The notes under the pieces were generated by a model. That model made no database searches and was not told the origin of the DNA. It was given only the letters and a program-made list of their open reading frames with translations. Position numbers and translations under genes: made by a program. Shown piece after piece: positions 15,728 to 23,891 of a stretch of DNA of 64,000 bases (positions are counted from its first letter, which is position 1; the number at the start of each line of letters is the position of its first letter). Source of the DNA: Aminithiophilus ramosus (GTDB lineage: Bacteria > Synergistota > Synergistia > Synergistales > Aminithiophilaceae); assembly GCF_018069705.1 (NCBI RefSeq), contig NZ_CP072943.1:1737453-1801452 (forward strand), in the 5' to 3' direction.

Positions 15728-15925
15728 CTAGGCGTAGGGCAGAAGGGTCTTGACCGTCCGCGTCAGTGTCTCCGTCAGAACTCCCTGCTGACGGAGGCGA
15801 CGGATGCGGCTCGCGCCCTTGTGTCCCGTGAGGTGACGGCGACCGCTCTTCTGGTATACGACCTTGCCGCCGCCGGTGAGGCGGAAGCGTTTCTTCGTGG
15901 CGGAATGGGTCTTCATTTTCGGCAT
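15728..15925 (-). CDS. rpmI: 50S ribosomal protein L35
   Basis: A 65-residue L35 beginning Met-Pro-Lys-Met-Lys-Thr-His, with the usual Lys-Lys-Arg-Phe and His-Leu-Thr-x-His/Lys features. The ATG at 15925 gives the exact family start; a 7-codon extension is possible but unlikely. Confidence 0.98.
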   Translation of the reverse strand: MPKMKTHSATKKRFRLTGGGKVVYQKSGRRHLTGHKGASRIRRLRQQGVLTETLTRTVKTLLPYA

Positions 15926-16017
15926 CTCAGCGCGTTCTCCCTTCACAAATGACGGCAGCTCCGCTCAGGAGGCGAAGCCGCCTTCCTTCCGGTCGGGCCC
16001 GGAGCTCCGCAAGAAAC

Positions 16018-16611
16018 CTAAGCCTTCTCGGCCTCCGACGACGCGGGGACGGCCTTCGGCTCGATTTTTTTCGCCGCAATCGGCGCGGTAACCTGCAGAG
16101 GGGCCAACATCATGCGCATATAGCGCCCCTCCATGCGAGGATAGGCATCGATCTTGCCCAAATCGTTGCAGTCGACAACAACACGGTCGAGAACCTCGCG
16201 CCCCTTGTCCTGAAAGGCCATCTCCCTCCCCCGGAAGAAGATGGAGACCTTCACCCTGTGACCGCCCTGGAGGAAACTGCGAATGGCCTTGACCTTGAAA
16301 TCGTAGTCGTGGACATCGATCTTGGGCCGCATCTTCATTTCCTTCACGCTCTGGGTCTTCTGCTTCTTGCGGGTGTCCTTGTCCCTCTTCTGCTGCATGA
16401 AACGGTACTTGCCGTAGTCCATGACGCGACAGACGGGGGGCTTGGCCAGAGGGGCCACCTCGACGAGATCGAGCTCCCTCTCCTCGGCCAGGGCAAGGGC
16501 CTGGCGCGTCGGAATGACACCGACCTTGACGCCCTGATCGTCGATGAGAAGGACTTCGTGGACCCTGATCTCTTCGTTGATGCGAGGTTCCGAATCGGGC
16601 TTTGCGGCTAT
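16018..16611 (-). CDS. infC: Translation initiation factor IF-3
   Basis: A 197-residue IF-3. The N-terminal domain reads Arg-Ile-Asn-Glu-Glu-Ile-Arg, then Val-x-Val-Ile-Pro-Thr, and the C-terminal domain has Lys-Thr-Gln-Ser-Val-Lys-Glu-Met and the Arg-Arg-Pro-Lys-like Arg-Pro-Lys-Ile segment. No ATG, GTG or TTG is available upstream of the conserved N-terminus. The ATA at 16609-16611 fits: it is 9 bases after GGAGG and gives the normal N-terminus. IF-3 is well known for rare start codons (AUU in E. coli), through which it limits its own synthesis. Confidence 0.95.
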   Translation of the reverse strand: MAAKPDSEPRINEEIRVHEVLLIDDQGVKVGVIPTRQALALAEERELDLVEVAPLAKPPVCRVMDYGKYRFMQQKRDKDTRKKQKTQSVKEMKMRPKIDVHDYDFKVKAIRSFLQGGHRVKVSIFFRGREMAFQDKGREVLDRVVVDCNDLGKIDAYPRMEGRYMRMMLAPLQVTAPIAAKKIEPKAVPASSEAEKA

Positions 16612-16669
16612 AGCAGGTCACCTCCATTGATATCGTTGACGAACGTTCGTGGACGCATCCACGCTAAAA

Positions 16670-16696
16670 GGGGCCGGAGGTTACGCCTCCGGCCCC
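16670..16696 (-). terminator. Attenuator-like hairpin in the infC leader
   Basis: An 11 bp perfect stem, rich in G and C, with a 5-base loop, followed on the minus strand by TTTT. It lies about 58 bases upstream of infC and about 120 bases downstream of the promoter at 16820-16848, so it would stop or pause leader transcription before infC. It could also serve as the thrS terminator. Confidence 0.7.
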
Positions 16697-16819
16697 ATCG
16701 ATACCGAGATGAACGTCTTCCCTTTCCCTCACAGAGGCCGGAAAGGAGAGACTTTTTCTTCTTCGGCGTCGCCGGGTGAGAGGAGACCTCTACTTACGAC
16801 CCTAACAACAGCGACGCTT

Positions 16820-16848
16820 ATTCTACCACTCATTTCCGCTCTTTTCAA
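16820..16848 (-). promoter_or_regulatory. Predicted sigma-70 promoter for infC-rpmI-rplT
   Basis: On the minus strand TTGAAA and TAGAAT are separated by exactly 17 bases, a near-consensus promoter. It overlaps the last codons of thrS and points at infC, giving a leader of about 200 bases. Confidence 0.7.
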
Positions 16849-18776
16849 GAGAGGGGCACGCACCGATGCAGCGAGGGCTCGTCGTCGAGGGGGTTGAACT
16901 CCTCCAGGAGCAGTTGGCGGAAGGCCTCCAGGGTGAACGAGCCCAGATCGCCGCGGCTTCGTTCCCGTACGGAGACCTGGCCCGATTCGGCCTCCCTCTC
17001 GCCGATGACGATCATGAAGGGAACCTTCTGGAGCTGGGCATCGCGGATCTTCTTGCCCAGCTTCTCGTCTCGTCTGTCCACTTCGACGCGGACGCCCCAC
17101 CCCTTGAGCGTGGCCTCGACGGAAGAGGCCCAGGGAAGAAAGTCCTCTTTGACGGGGAGGAGGCGGACCTGGAAAGGAGCCATCCAGAAGGGGAAGGCCC
17201 CTGCATAGTGTTCGATGAGGATGCCCATGAAACGCTCAAGACTGCCCAGAACGGTTCGATGAAGCATGACGGGGCGGTGTTGGGCACCGTCGGGACCGAT
17301 ATAGGTCATGTCGAACTTCTCGGGGAGCTGGAAATCGAGCTGAATCGTCCCGCACTGCCAGGTGCGGCCGATGCAGTCCTCGAGGTGGAAGTCGATCTTG
17401 GGGCCGTAGAAGGCGCCGTCGCCGGGGTTGAGGCGATAGGGGACGCCCTTCTCCTCCAGGGCCTCCTGAAGGGCCCTCTCGGCCCTGTCCCAGAGGACGG
17501 GATCACCCATGGCCTTTTCGGGCCGAGTCGACAGCTCCACCCGGTAGGAGAAGCCGAAGACATCCTTGTAGATGTGCTGGACGAGATCCATGATCCCTTT
17601 GATCTCCGCCTTGATCTGGTCGGGCGTCACGTAGAGATGGGCGTCGTCCTGCGTGAAGCAGCGGACTCTCATGAGGCCGTGAAGGACGCCGGAGCGCTCG
17701 TGACGATGGACGGTCCCCAGCTCGGCCATGCGGAGGGGAAGGTCGCGGTAGCTGCGGATCTGGCTCTTGTAGACAAGGATGCCGCCGGGGCAGTTCATGG
17801 GCTTGATGGCGAAGGGAGCCTCGTCGATTTCGGTGAAGTACATGTTCTCCCTGTAGTGATCCCAATGGCCCGAACGGATCCAGAGGTCCCGGTCCAGGAT
17901 GAGGGGCGTCATGATCTCCTGATAGCCGGCGCGACGGTGCTCCTTCTGCCAGAAGCGGATGAGCAGATTGCGGATCGTCATCCCCTTGGGGTGGAAGAAG
18001 GGAAAGCCGGGCCCCTCGTCCTGAAGACTGAAAAGATCGAGCTCGCGCCCCAGCTTGCGGTGGTCGCGACGCTTGGCCTCCTCGATGCGCTTCAGATAGG
18101 CCTCGAGGTCCTCTTTCCCGGCGAAGGCCGTCCCGTAGATGCGGGTGAGCATGACGTTCTTCTCGTCACCGCGCCAGTAGGCCCCGGCCAGGGAGAGGAG
18201 CTTGAAGTGGCGCAGCTGGGAGGTGTTGGCGACGTGAGGTCCCCGGCAGAGATCGACATATTCGCCCTGGCGGTAGAGCGAGATTTCCTCGTCGGCCAGT
18301 CCTTCGACGAGCTCGACCTTGTAGATCTCCCCCTCGGAGCGGAAGAGCTCGAGGGCCTTCTCACGCGGAAGGAAAAGGCGCTCGACGGGGAGGGCCTCCT
18401 TGACGATGCGGCGCATCTCGTCTTCGATCCGCTTCAGGTCGCCTTCCGTGACAGTTCCGGCGACGTCCATATCGTAGTAGAACCCCTCTTTGATGGCCGG
18501 ACCGATGGCGACCTTCGTGCCGGGATAGAGTCGGCGAACGGCCTGGGCCATGAGATGAGAGGTGGAATGACGCAGGATTTCGAGCCCCTCCTCGGAATCG
18601 GCCGCGACGGGCTCGACCGTGGCCGATTCCGTCAGGGTGGTCGTCAGATCGGCGAGGGAACCGTCGACGCGGGCCGCAACGGCGCCCTTCCTGAGTCCCC
18701 AGCGATCGAGGGCTTCCGAGGGAGTGACCGACTGGGCCTCGAAGGAACGGCCGTCGGGAGCGGAAAAGATGGACAT
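16845..18776 (-). CDS. thrS: Threonine--tRNA ligase
   Basis: A 643-residue ThrRS with a full set of domains: TGS (1-60), the editing domain with His-Ser-Thr-Ser-His-Leu-Met near residue 73, the class II catalytic core (Met-Asn-Cys-Pro-Gly, Arg-x-x-Glu, Gly-Ala-Phe-Tyr-Gly-Pro-Lys-Ile) and an anticodon-binding domain. Zinc ligands Cys, His and His are in place. The start at 18776 follows GGCAGGAGG; a 27-codon extension lacks a site. No T-box is visible: the leader from the likely promoter is only about 65 bases. Confidence 0.97.
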   Translation of the reverse strand: MSIFSAPDGRSFEAQSVTPSEALDRWGLRKGAVAARVDGSLADLTTTLTESATVEPVAADSEEGLEILRHSTSHLMAQAVRRLYPGTKVAIGPAIKEGFYYDMDVAGTVTEGDLKRIEDEMRRIVKEALPVERLFLPREKALELFRSEGEIYKVELVEGLADEEISLYRQGEYVDLCRGPHVANTSQLRHFKLLSLAGAYWRGDEKNVMLTRIYGTAFAGKEDLEAYLKRIEEAKRRDHRKLGRELDLFSLQDEGPGFPFFHPKGMTIRNLLIRFWQKEHRRAGYQEIMTPLILDRDLWIRSGHWDHYRENMYFTEIDEAPFAIKPMNCPGGILVYKSQIRSYRDLPLRMAELGTVHRHERSGVLHGLMRVRCFTQDDAHLYVTPDQIKAEIKGIMDLVQHIYKDVFGFSYRVELSTRPEKAMGDPVLWDRAERALQEALEEKGVPYRLNPGDGAFYGPKIDFHLEDCIGRTWQCGTIQLDFQLPEKFDMTYIGPDGAQHRPVMLHRTVLGSLERFMGILIEHYAGAFPFWMAPFQVRLLPVKEDFLPWASSVEATLKGWGVRVEVDRRDEKLGKKIRDAQLQKVPFMIVIGEREAESGQVSVRERSRGDLGSFTLEAFRQLLLEEFNPLDDEPSLHRCVPLS

Positions 18777-18847
18777 GGTGAAATCGCCTCCTGCCGCGCC
18801 GGGGGATACCGTCCTCCGTACGCGGGATCTATGTGCCTTCCGCAGCC

Positions 18848-18856
18848 ATTCTAGCA
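18848..18856 (-). promoter_or_regulatory. Extended -10 promoter element for thrS
   Basis: TGCTAGAAT on the minus strand, an extended -10 about 70 bases before the thrS start. The -35 region is poor. Confidence 0.5.
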
Positions 18857-18994
18857 CAGCCCTCCCCCCGGGAGAGGAAGAGGGGGGGAAGAGCTCCGAG
18901 GAGACTCCAGTTCCACAATCCTATCGGAACAAAAGTGATTTATATCCCAACTTATTTAATCGTGAAAAGGCTAGCCAAAGTCGTCAATCTTGAA

Positions 18995-19167
18995 TATAAT
19001 GCCCCTATCGTACTCAATGGCGGGTTCCAAGGAGCCCCAGGTCGCCACCTTGCAGAAGAGTGGCAACTGTCTTCAGAGCGCGAAAAGGGGGGATCGTCTG
19101 GAAAGAAGGAACCTGAGGCGGTCAGAGATCGTTCGAAAGACCACCATACCGCAGGGGAGGGAAAGGC
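18995..19167 (+). promoter_or_regulatory. -10 element and structured leader of the NSS symporter
   Basis: A consensus TATAAT at 18995-19000 precedes a leader of about 160 bases before the ATG at 19168. The leader contains a GCCAC...GTGGC hairpin at about 19041-19064. I could not match it to a known riboswitch or T-box. It has no recognisable ORF. Confidence 0.4.
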
Positions 19168-20643
19168 ATGTCAGGAAAAGCAGGAAGTGAACAGTGGGGA
19201 AGTCGCTGGGGTCTGATTCTCTCGGCCATCGGCATGGCCGTCGGCACCGGTAACATCTGGAGGTTCCCCCGCGTCGCCGCCGCCAACGGCGGAGGCGTTT
19301 TCGTCGTTGCCCTTATGATTTCATTATTCCTCTGGGCCATCCCCCTCATGATGGCCGAAGCCGTCTGGGGCAAGAAGAGCCGCATGGGCTGCGTCGGCTC
19401 CTTCAAGGTCCTCATGGGCAAGAAGTATACCTGGCTCGGCGGCGTCGTCGGCTGGATCGTCCTCGCCATCGTCTTCTATTATGCCGTCGTCATGGGCTGG
19501 TGCGTCCGCTACTTCGTCTACGCCCTCATGGGCACCATCAAGCCCGGCCTCGACACGGAGGCCCTCTGGACGGCCTTCTCGACGACGAAGGGGGCCATGG
19601 TCCCCTGGCACATCATCTCCATGATCATCACCGTCGCCATCGTCTACAAGGGCGCCATCGCCGGCATCGAGAAGGCCAACAAGATCCTCATCCCCACCCT
19701 CTTCGTCCTCCTCCTCGTCCTCGTCGGCCGCTCCGTCACCCTCGACGGCGCCGATAAGGGGCTGGAGTTCCTCTTCCATCCCCAGTGGGGCGAGATGCTC
19801 AAGGGCAAGATCTGGCTCGAGGCCTTCACCCAGGCCGCCTGGTCGACGGGAGCCGGCTGGGGCCTCATGCTGACCTACTTCGTCTACGTCGGCAACAAGG
19901 AGGACATCGCCCTCAACGCCACGACGGTCTGCCTCGCCGACACGACGGCGGCCCTCCTGGCCGGCCTGGCCGTCATCCCCACCATCTTCGCCCTCTCCCC
20001 CGATCCGCAGGCGGCCGTCACGTCGGGCAACACGGGGCTGGCCTTCATCCACCTGACGCGGCTTTTCACCGTCATGCCCGGCGGCACGCTCATGGCCATC
20101 GCCTTCTTCCTCGCCCTGGTCTGCGCCGCCCTCTCCTCCATGCTCTCCATGATCGAGCTGGGCTGCCGCATGCTTCTCGACATGGGCATGGAGCGCAAGA
20201 AGGCCATCCTCGTCGCCGGCGTCGGCATCACCATCCTGGGCCTCCCCTCGTCGATGAGCATCTCCTTCCTCGACAACCAGGACTGGGTCTGGGGCGTGGC
20301 CCTTCTCGTCTCGGGCCTCATCTTCTCCCTCGGCGCCATCAAGATCGGCGTCCAGAAGATCTGGGACGAGGACATCGAGCCCTGCTCGGACATCAAGGCC
20401 GCCTGGATGTGGAAGCTCATCTACCTCTTCCCCCTCTGGTTCGTCCTCATCTTCGCCTGGTGGACCATTCAGGCCGCGTCCTGGTACCCCGGCGAGTGGT
20501 ACAAGTGGCTTCCCATCTCCAAGTACACCTTCACCGTGGGAACCATGTACTACCAGTGGGCCATCTGCTTCGGCATCATCTTCGTCCTCAACAACTGGCT
20601 CGCCGAAAAGACGAAGTACCCCGCCAAGGTCGATTTCGACTAG
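19168..20643 (+). CDS. Sodium-dependent amino-acid transporter, NSS (SLC6) family
   Basis: A 491-residue LeuT-fold symporter with 12 or so helices. TM1 carries the family signature Gly-Met-Ala-Val-Gly-Thr-Gly-Asn-Ile-Trp-Arg-Phe-Pro (residues 22-34), which binds the substrate backbone and sodium. TM6 has Ser-Thr-Gly-Ala-Gly-Trp-Gly, and a Ser-Ser-Met-Leu-Ser segment fits the TM8 sodium site. The substrate is probably an amino acid and cannot be named from sequence. Nearly every codon ends in C or G, suggesting very high expression. A 36-residue membrane peptide gene follows after 30 bases, as in two-component MetPS-type systems. Confidence 0.93.
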   Translation: MSGKAGSEQWGSRWGLILSAIGMAVGTGNIWRFPRVAAANGGGVFVVALMISLFLWAIPLMMAEAVWGKKSRMGCVGSFKVLMGKKYTWLGGVVGWIVLAIVFYYAVVMGWCVRYFVYALMGTIKPGLDTEALWTAFSTTKGAMVPWHIISMIITVAIVYKGAIAGIEKANKILIPTLFVLLLVLVGRSVTLDGADKGLEFLFHPQWGEMLKGKIWLEAFTQAAWSTGAGWGLMLTYFVYVGNKEDIALNATTVCLADTTAALLAGLAVIPTIFALSPDPQAAVTSGNTGLAFIHLTRLFTVMPGGTLMAIAFFLALVCAALSSMLSMIELGCRMLLDMGMERKKAILVAGVGITILGLPSSMSISFLDNQDWVWGVALLVSGLIFSLGAIKIGVQKIWDEDIEPCSDIKAAWMWKLIYLFPLWFVLIFAWWTIQAASWYPGEWYKWLPISKYTFTVGTMYYQWAICFGIIFVLNNWLAEKTKYPAKVDFD

Positions 20644-20673
20644 CCCGAACGGCGTCTGAAGGAGGAATGGCTC

Positions 20674-20784
20674 ATGTGGAAGCTCAATATGGTCGTCATC
20701 ATGATCATCACCTTCGGAGGCTTCGGCCTCTGCATATGGAAAACCATGGTGTCCCAGGAGGCCAAGCAGAAGGCCGGCAAGTAG
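20674..20784 (+). CDS. MetS-like small subunit of the NSS transporter (36 aa)
   Basis: A 36-residue peptide: Met-Trp-Lys then one hydrophobic helix (residues 4-24, with a Gly-Gly-Phe-Gly kink) and a polar Gln/Lys/Ala tail. It has a strong GGAGG site 9 bases upstream and is followed by a terminator. In Corynebacterium the NSS methionine transporter MetP needs a comparably tiny membrane peptide, MetS; the same arrangement here supports a real gene. Similarity to MetS is by size, topology and position rather than clear sequence match. Confidence 0.7.
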   Translation: MWKLNMVVIMIITFGGFGLCIWKTMVSQEAKQKAGK

Positions 20785-20805
20785 GGGCCTGAGGGAAACG
20801 GCGCA

Positions 20806-20834
20806 GGGGGGAGCGGCGAAAGTCCGCTCCCCCC
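20806..20834 (+). terminator. Intrinsic terminator of the NSS operon
   Basis: An 11 bp GC-rich stem with a 7-base loop, followed by TTTT, 21 bases after the microprotein stop codon. Confidence 0.8.
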
Positions 20835-20943
20835 TTTTCGTCGTCGCCCCCGTCGACGAAAGGGGGGAGCCTGTCCCGGAACCGGCCTCGCCCTTCCGAC
20901 GACACCGCTCCCGTCCCCCCCCACAAAGGGGAACAGGTCACAC

Positions 20944-20973
20944 GAAGGGGGGCGCCTTGAGGCGCCCCCCTTC
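20944..20973. terminator. Second strong hairpin between the NSS operon and dut
   Basis: A perfect 13 bp stem (GAAGGGGGGCGCC and its complement) with a TTGA loop. It lacks a clear T-run on either strand and lies 53 bases past the dut stop; probably the dut/pnp 3' end or a backup terminator. Confidence 0.5.
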
Positions 20974-21025
20974 GTCGATCTATTGCTTCCGTATCTCTTC
21001 CGTCGCGTGCCCTCGCCACCGCAGG

Positions 21026-21460
21026 TCAGCCCGTGCTGCCGAAGCCGCCCGAACCCCGCTCCGTCTCGGAAAGCCCTCCGCCCTCCTCGAAATTCATGAC
21101 GACGACGGGCTGAAGGACCATCTGGGCGATCCTGTCGCCTGGGGCGATCCGGAAGGGCTCCCTGCCGTGGTTGACGACGAGGACCTTCACTTCGCCTCTG
21201 TAATCGCTGTCGATGGTTCCCGGCGCGTTGAGGAGCGTCACGCCACGGCGAAGGGCCAGGCCGCTCCGAGGACGGAGCTGGATCTCGTAACCTCTGGGAA
21301 TTTCGAGAAAGATCCCCGTGGCGACGGCCCGCCACTCGCCGGGAGGAACGACGACCGATTCACAGGCGGCCAGATCGGCCCCCGCCGACCCCTCCGTGGC
21401 GTAGGCCGGAGGCGCCAGACGTCTGGCCGCCTCCGTCCGCTTCATCCTGACGACGACCAA
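21026..21460 (-). CDS. dut: dUTP diphosphatase
   Basis: A 144-residue dUTPase, which hydrolyses dUTP to dUMP and keeps uracil out of DNA. Motifs: Gly-Ser-Ala-Gly-Ala-Asp-Leu (motif 1), Arg-Pro-Arg-Ser-Gly-Leu-Ala (motif 2), Asn-Ala-Pro-Gly-Thr-Ile-Asp-Ser-Asp-Tyr (motif 3), Gly-Asp-Arg-Ile-Ala-Gln (motif 4) and Arg-Gly-Ser-Gly-Gly-Phe-Gly at the C-terminus (motif 5). The likely start is the TTG at 21460, just after the pnp stop, giving a normal family length; an ATG at 21445 is possible, and the longer in-frame reading only runs back through pnp. Confidence 0.95.
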   Translation of the reverse strand: MVVVRMKRTEAARRLAPPAYATEGSAGADLAACESVVVPPGEWRAVATGIFLEIPRGYEIQLRPRSGLALRRGVTLLNAPGTIDSDYRGEVKVLVVNHGREPFRIAPGDRIAQMVLQPVVVMNFEEGGGLSETERGSGGFGSTG

Positions 21461-21464
21461 GGAG

Positions 21465-23744
21465 CTACTCCCGGGGACGGCGGGGACCGCCGGGGCGGCG
21501 ATCGCCGCTTCGGCCGGGCCTGTCTCCGTCACGACTGGGACGGTCTCCCCTCGGGGCGGGGCGCCCGCCGCCGGCGGCGGCCTTTTCGGCGATGAGGACC
21601 TCTCTCTCGTCTTCGGCGGCGAAGATCGCCTTCCAGGCCGGATCGGACTCGAACTCGCTTCTGCGGTCGACGAAGACGCGGCGGCGCGAGAGGTTGACGC
21701 GGGAGAGGTCGTCGATCTCCTTGACGACGACGAGGACGCTGTCGCCGGGCTGAAGGATCTCGTCGAGCTTGGGCACGTGGTGGGTGCTCACTTCGCTGAC
21801 GTGAAGGAGCCCTTCCTTGCCGGGAAGGACCTCGACGAAGGCGCCGAAGTTCATGAGACGCGTCACCTTGCCGTAGAAGACCTCGCCGGGCTCGACGTCG
21901 CGCGTCAGGTCCCGGATCTGGCCCATGGCCTCCTCGGCCTTCTCCGAGGACGACGAGGCGATGAAGATGCGGCCGTCGTCCTCGACGTCGACCTTGCAGC
22001 CCGTGTCGGCGATGATCTTGCGGATGATCTTCCCGCCGGGGCCGATGACGTCGCGGATCCGGTCGACGCTGATCTGCATGGTGTAGATGCGGGGAGCGTA
22101 GGGCGACATCTCCTCGCGGGGGGCGGCCAGAGTGGCTTCCATGCAGCCCAGAATGTGGAGGCGGGCACCGCGGGCCTGATTGAGGGCCCTCTCCAGGATG
22201 GCACGGGTGATGCCTCCGGCCTTGTTGTCCATCTGGAGGGCCGTCACGCCGTCACGGGTGCCGGCCACCTTGAAGTCCATGTCTCCGTAGTGATCTTCCA
22301 GGCCCTGGATGTCGGAGAGGATTTCGACGGCGTCGCCCTCCTTGATGAGCCCCATGGCGATGCCCGCCACCGGCTTGGCCAGGGGGACGCCGGCGTCCAT
22401 GAGGGCCAGGGAGGCGCCGCAGACGGAGGCCATCGAGCTCGATCCGTTCGACTCGAGGATGTCGGAGACGACGCGGACGACGTAGGGGAAACTCTCGTCG
22501 GGCATCATGGCGCGGACGGAACGCTCGGCCAGGGCTCCATGGCCGATTTCGCGGCGACCGGGTCCCCTCATGGGGCGGACCTCCCCCACCGAATAGGGAG
22601 GGAAGTTGTAGTGAAGCATGAACTTTTTCGGCGGCTCGTCGAGCTTGATGCCGTCGAGGATCTGGTCGTCGTTGCCCATCATGCCCAGCGTGGCCGTCAC
22701 CAGGGCCTGCGTCTCGCCGCGGGTGAAGACGGCCGAGCCGTGGGTCCGGGGAAGGACGCCCACCTCGCAGGAGATGGGACGCACTTCGTCCATGGCGCGG
22801 CCGTCGGCGCGAAGGTGTTCCTCGACGACGACTCGGCGCATGATCGTCTTGACGAGATGCTCCACCACCTCGCCGATGTAGCGCTTCGCCTCGGGGTAGC
22901 TCTCGGCGAAGTGCTCGATGGAGCGCGCCTTGACGACCTCGATGGCCGCGCCACGGGCCTGTTTGGCATGAATGAGCACGGCCTCGCGGATGGCGCCGGA
23001 CTGGGTCGATTCGATCCAGTCGTCGATCTCGGCGAGGGTTGCGGGGGGGACGAACTCGAACTTGGCCTTGCCGATCTCGTCGCGGATCTCGATCTGAAGA
23101 CGGCAGATCTTCTTGATCTCCTCGTGGGCCAGCTCGAGGGCGTCGGCCAGGAGGGACTCCGAAACCTCTCGGGCTCCGGCCTCGACCATGGTGATGCCCT
23201 CGAGGTGCCCCGAGACGATCAGGTCGAGAGTGCTTTCGTCCAGGGCCTGCTCCGTGGGATTGACGACGAGCTCGCCGTCGATGCAGCCGATGCGGACGGC
23301 GCCGACGGGACCGCCCCAGGGGATGTCGGAAATCATGAGGGCCGTCGATGCCCCGTTGATGGCCAGGATGTTGGGGGGATTGGACTGGTCGACGGAAAGC
23401 ACGGTGGCGACGACGTGAACGTCATGGCGCATCCGCTCGTCGAAGAGGGAGCGGATGGAGCGGTCGATGACGCGACAGCCGATGATGGCCGTCTCCGTCG
23501 GTCTCCCCTCGCGCTTGATGAATCCTCCGGGGATCTTTCCCGCCGAGTAGTAGCGCTCCTCGTAGTCGACGAGAAGCGGGAAGAAGTCAAGCCCCTCTCT
23601 GGGCTTTTCCGTCATGCAGGCCGTGACGAGGACGACCGTCTCGCCGTAGGTCATGCGCACCGAACCGCTGGCCTGTTTGGCCAGATAGCCTGTCTCGATC
23701 TTCATGTCGAGACCGCCTATCGTCATGGAGTAGTTGTGAATCAT
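21465..23744 (-). CDS. pnp: Polyribonucleotide nucleotidyltransferase (PNPase)
   Basis: A 759-residue PNPase, a 3'-5' phosphorolytic exoribonuclease and degradosome component. Two RNase PH-like domains flank a helical linker; the second has Lys-Ala-Gly-Gly-Ile-Thr and Met-Asp-Phe-Lys-Val-Ala-Gly-Thr motifs. KH (Ile-Gly-Pro-Gly-Gly-Lys) and S1 (Val-Phe-Tyr-Gly-Lys-Val) domains follow, then a Gly/Arg/Pro/Asp-rich tail of about 35 residues. Confidence 0.98.
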   Translation of the reverse strand: MIHNYSMTIGGLDMKIETGYLAKQASGSVRMTYGETVVLVTACMTEKPREGLDFFPLLVDYEERYYSAGKIPGGFIKREGRPTETAIIGCRVIDRSIRSLFDERMRHDVHVVATVLSVDQSNPPNILAINGASTALMISDIPWGGPVGAVRIGCIDGELVVNPTEQALDESTLDLIVSGHLEGITMVEAGAREVSESLLADALELAHEEIKKICRLQIEIRDEIGKAKFEFVPPATLAEIDDWIESTQSGAIREAVLIHAKQARGAAIEVVKARSIEHFAESYPEAKRYIGEVVEHLVKTIMRRVVVEEHLRADGRAMDEVRPISCEVGVLPRTHGSAVFTRGETQALVTATLGMMGNDDQILDGIKLDEPPKKFMLHYNFPPYSVGEVRPMRGPGRREIGHGALAERSVRAMMPDESFPYVVRVVSDILESNGSSSMASVCGASLALMDAGVPLAKPVAGIAMGLIKEGDAVEILSDIQGLEDHYGDMDFKVAGTRDGVTALQMDNKAGGITRAILERALNQARGARLHILGCMEATLAAPREEMSPYAPRIYTMQISVDRIRDVIGPGGKIIRKIIADTGCKVDVEDDGRIFIASSSSEKAEEAMGQIRDLTRDVEPGEVFYGKVTRLMNFGAFVEVLPGKEGLLHVSEVSTHHVPKLDEILQPGDSVLVVVKEIDDLSRVNLSRRRVFVDRRSEFESDPAWKAIFAAEDEREVLIAEKAAAGGGRPAPRGDRPSRDGDRPGRSGDRRPGGPRRPRE

Positions 23745-23808
23745 CTCGTTGTTGCCTCCTTGAAGTTCCGTCTTTTTTTCCTCTTTGCACGTCTCTTAGC
23801 ATAACACA

Positions 23809-23838
23809 AAGAGGGGCTCCCTCCAGGGAGCCCCTCTT
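23809..23838 (-). terminator. Second terminator-like hairpin between rpsO and pnp
   Basis: A perfect 14 bp inverted repeat with a 2-base centre, followed on the minus strand by a modest T-rich stretch. It lies before pnp and after the first terminator. Confidence 0.6.
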
Positions 23839-23852
23839 GATTTGAGAAATAA

Positions 23853-23883
23853 AGAGTGGGGAGAGCCGGGCTCTCCCCACTCT
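23853..23883 (-). terminator. Intrinsic terminator of rpsO
   Basis: A 15 bp GC-rich stem, 8 bases after the rpsO stop codon, followed on the minus strand by CTTTATTTCTC. Confidence 0.8.
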
Positions 23884-23891
23884 CGAGAGGA

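Noticed and set aside
18777-18850. Possible T-box leader of thrS
   Set aside because: The leader from the likely promoter is only about 65 bases; no T-box sequence or antiterminator/terminator pair.
16866-18854. Plus-strand frame of 662 codons opposite thrS
   Set aside because: Antisense shadow of thrS with no recognisable motif.
21777-23804. Plus-strand frame of 675 codons opposite pnp
   Set aside because: Antisense shadow of pnp; rich in Asp/Gly/Val from reversed codons.
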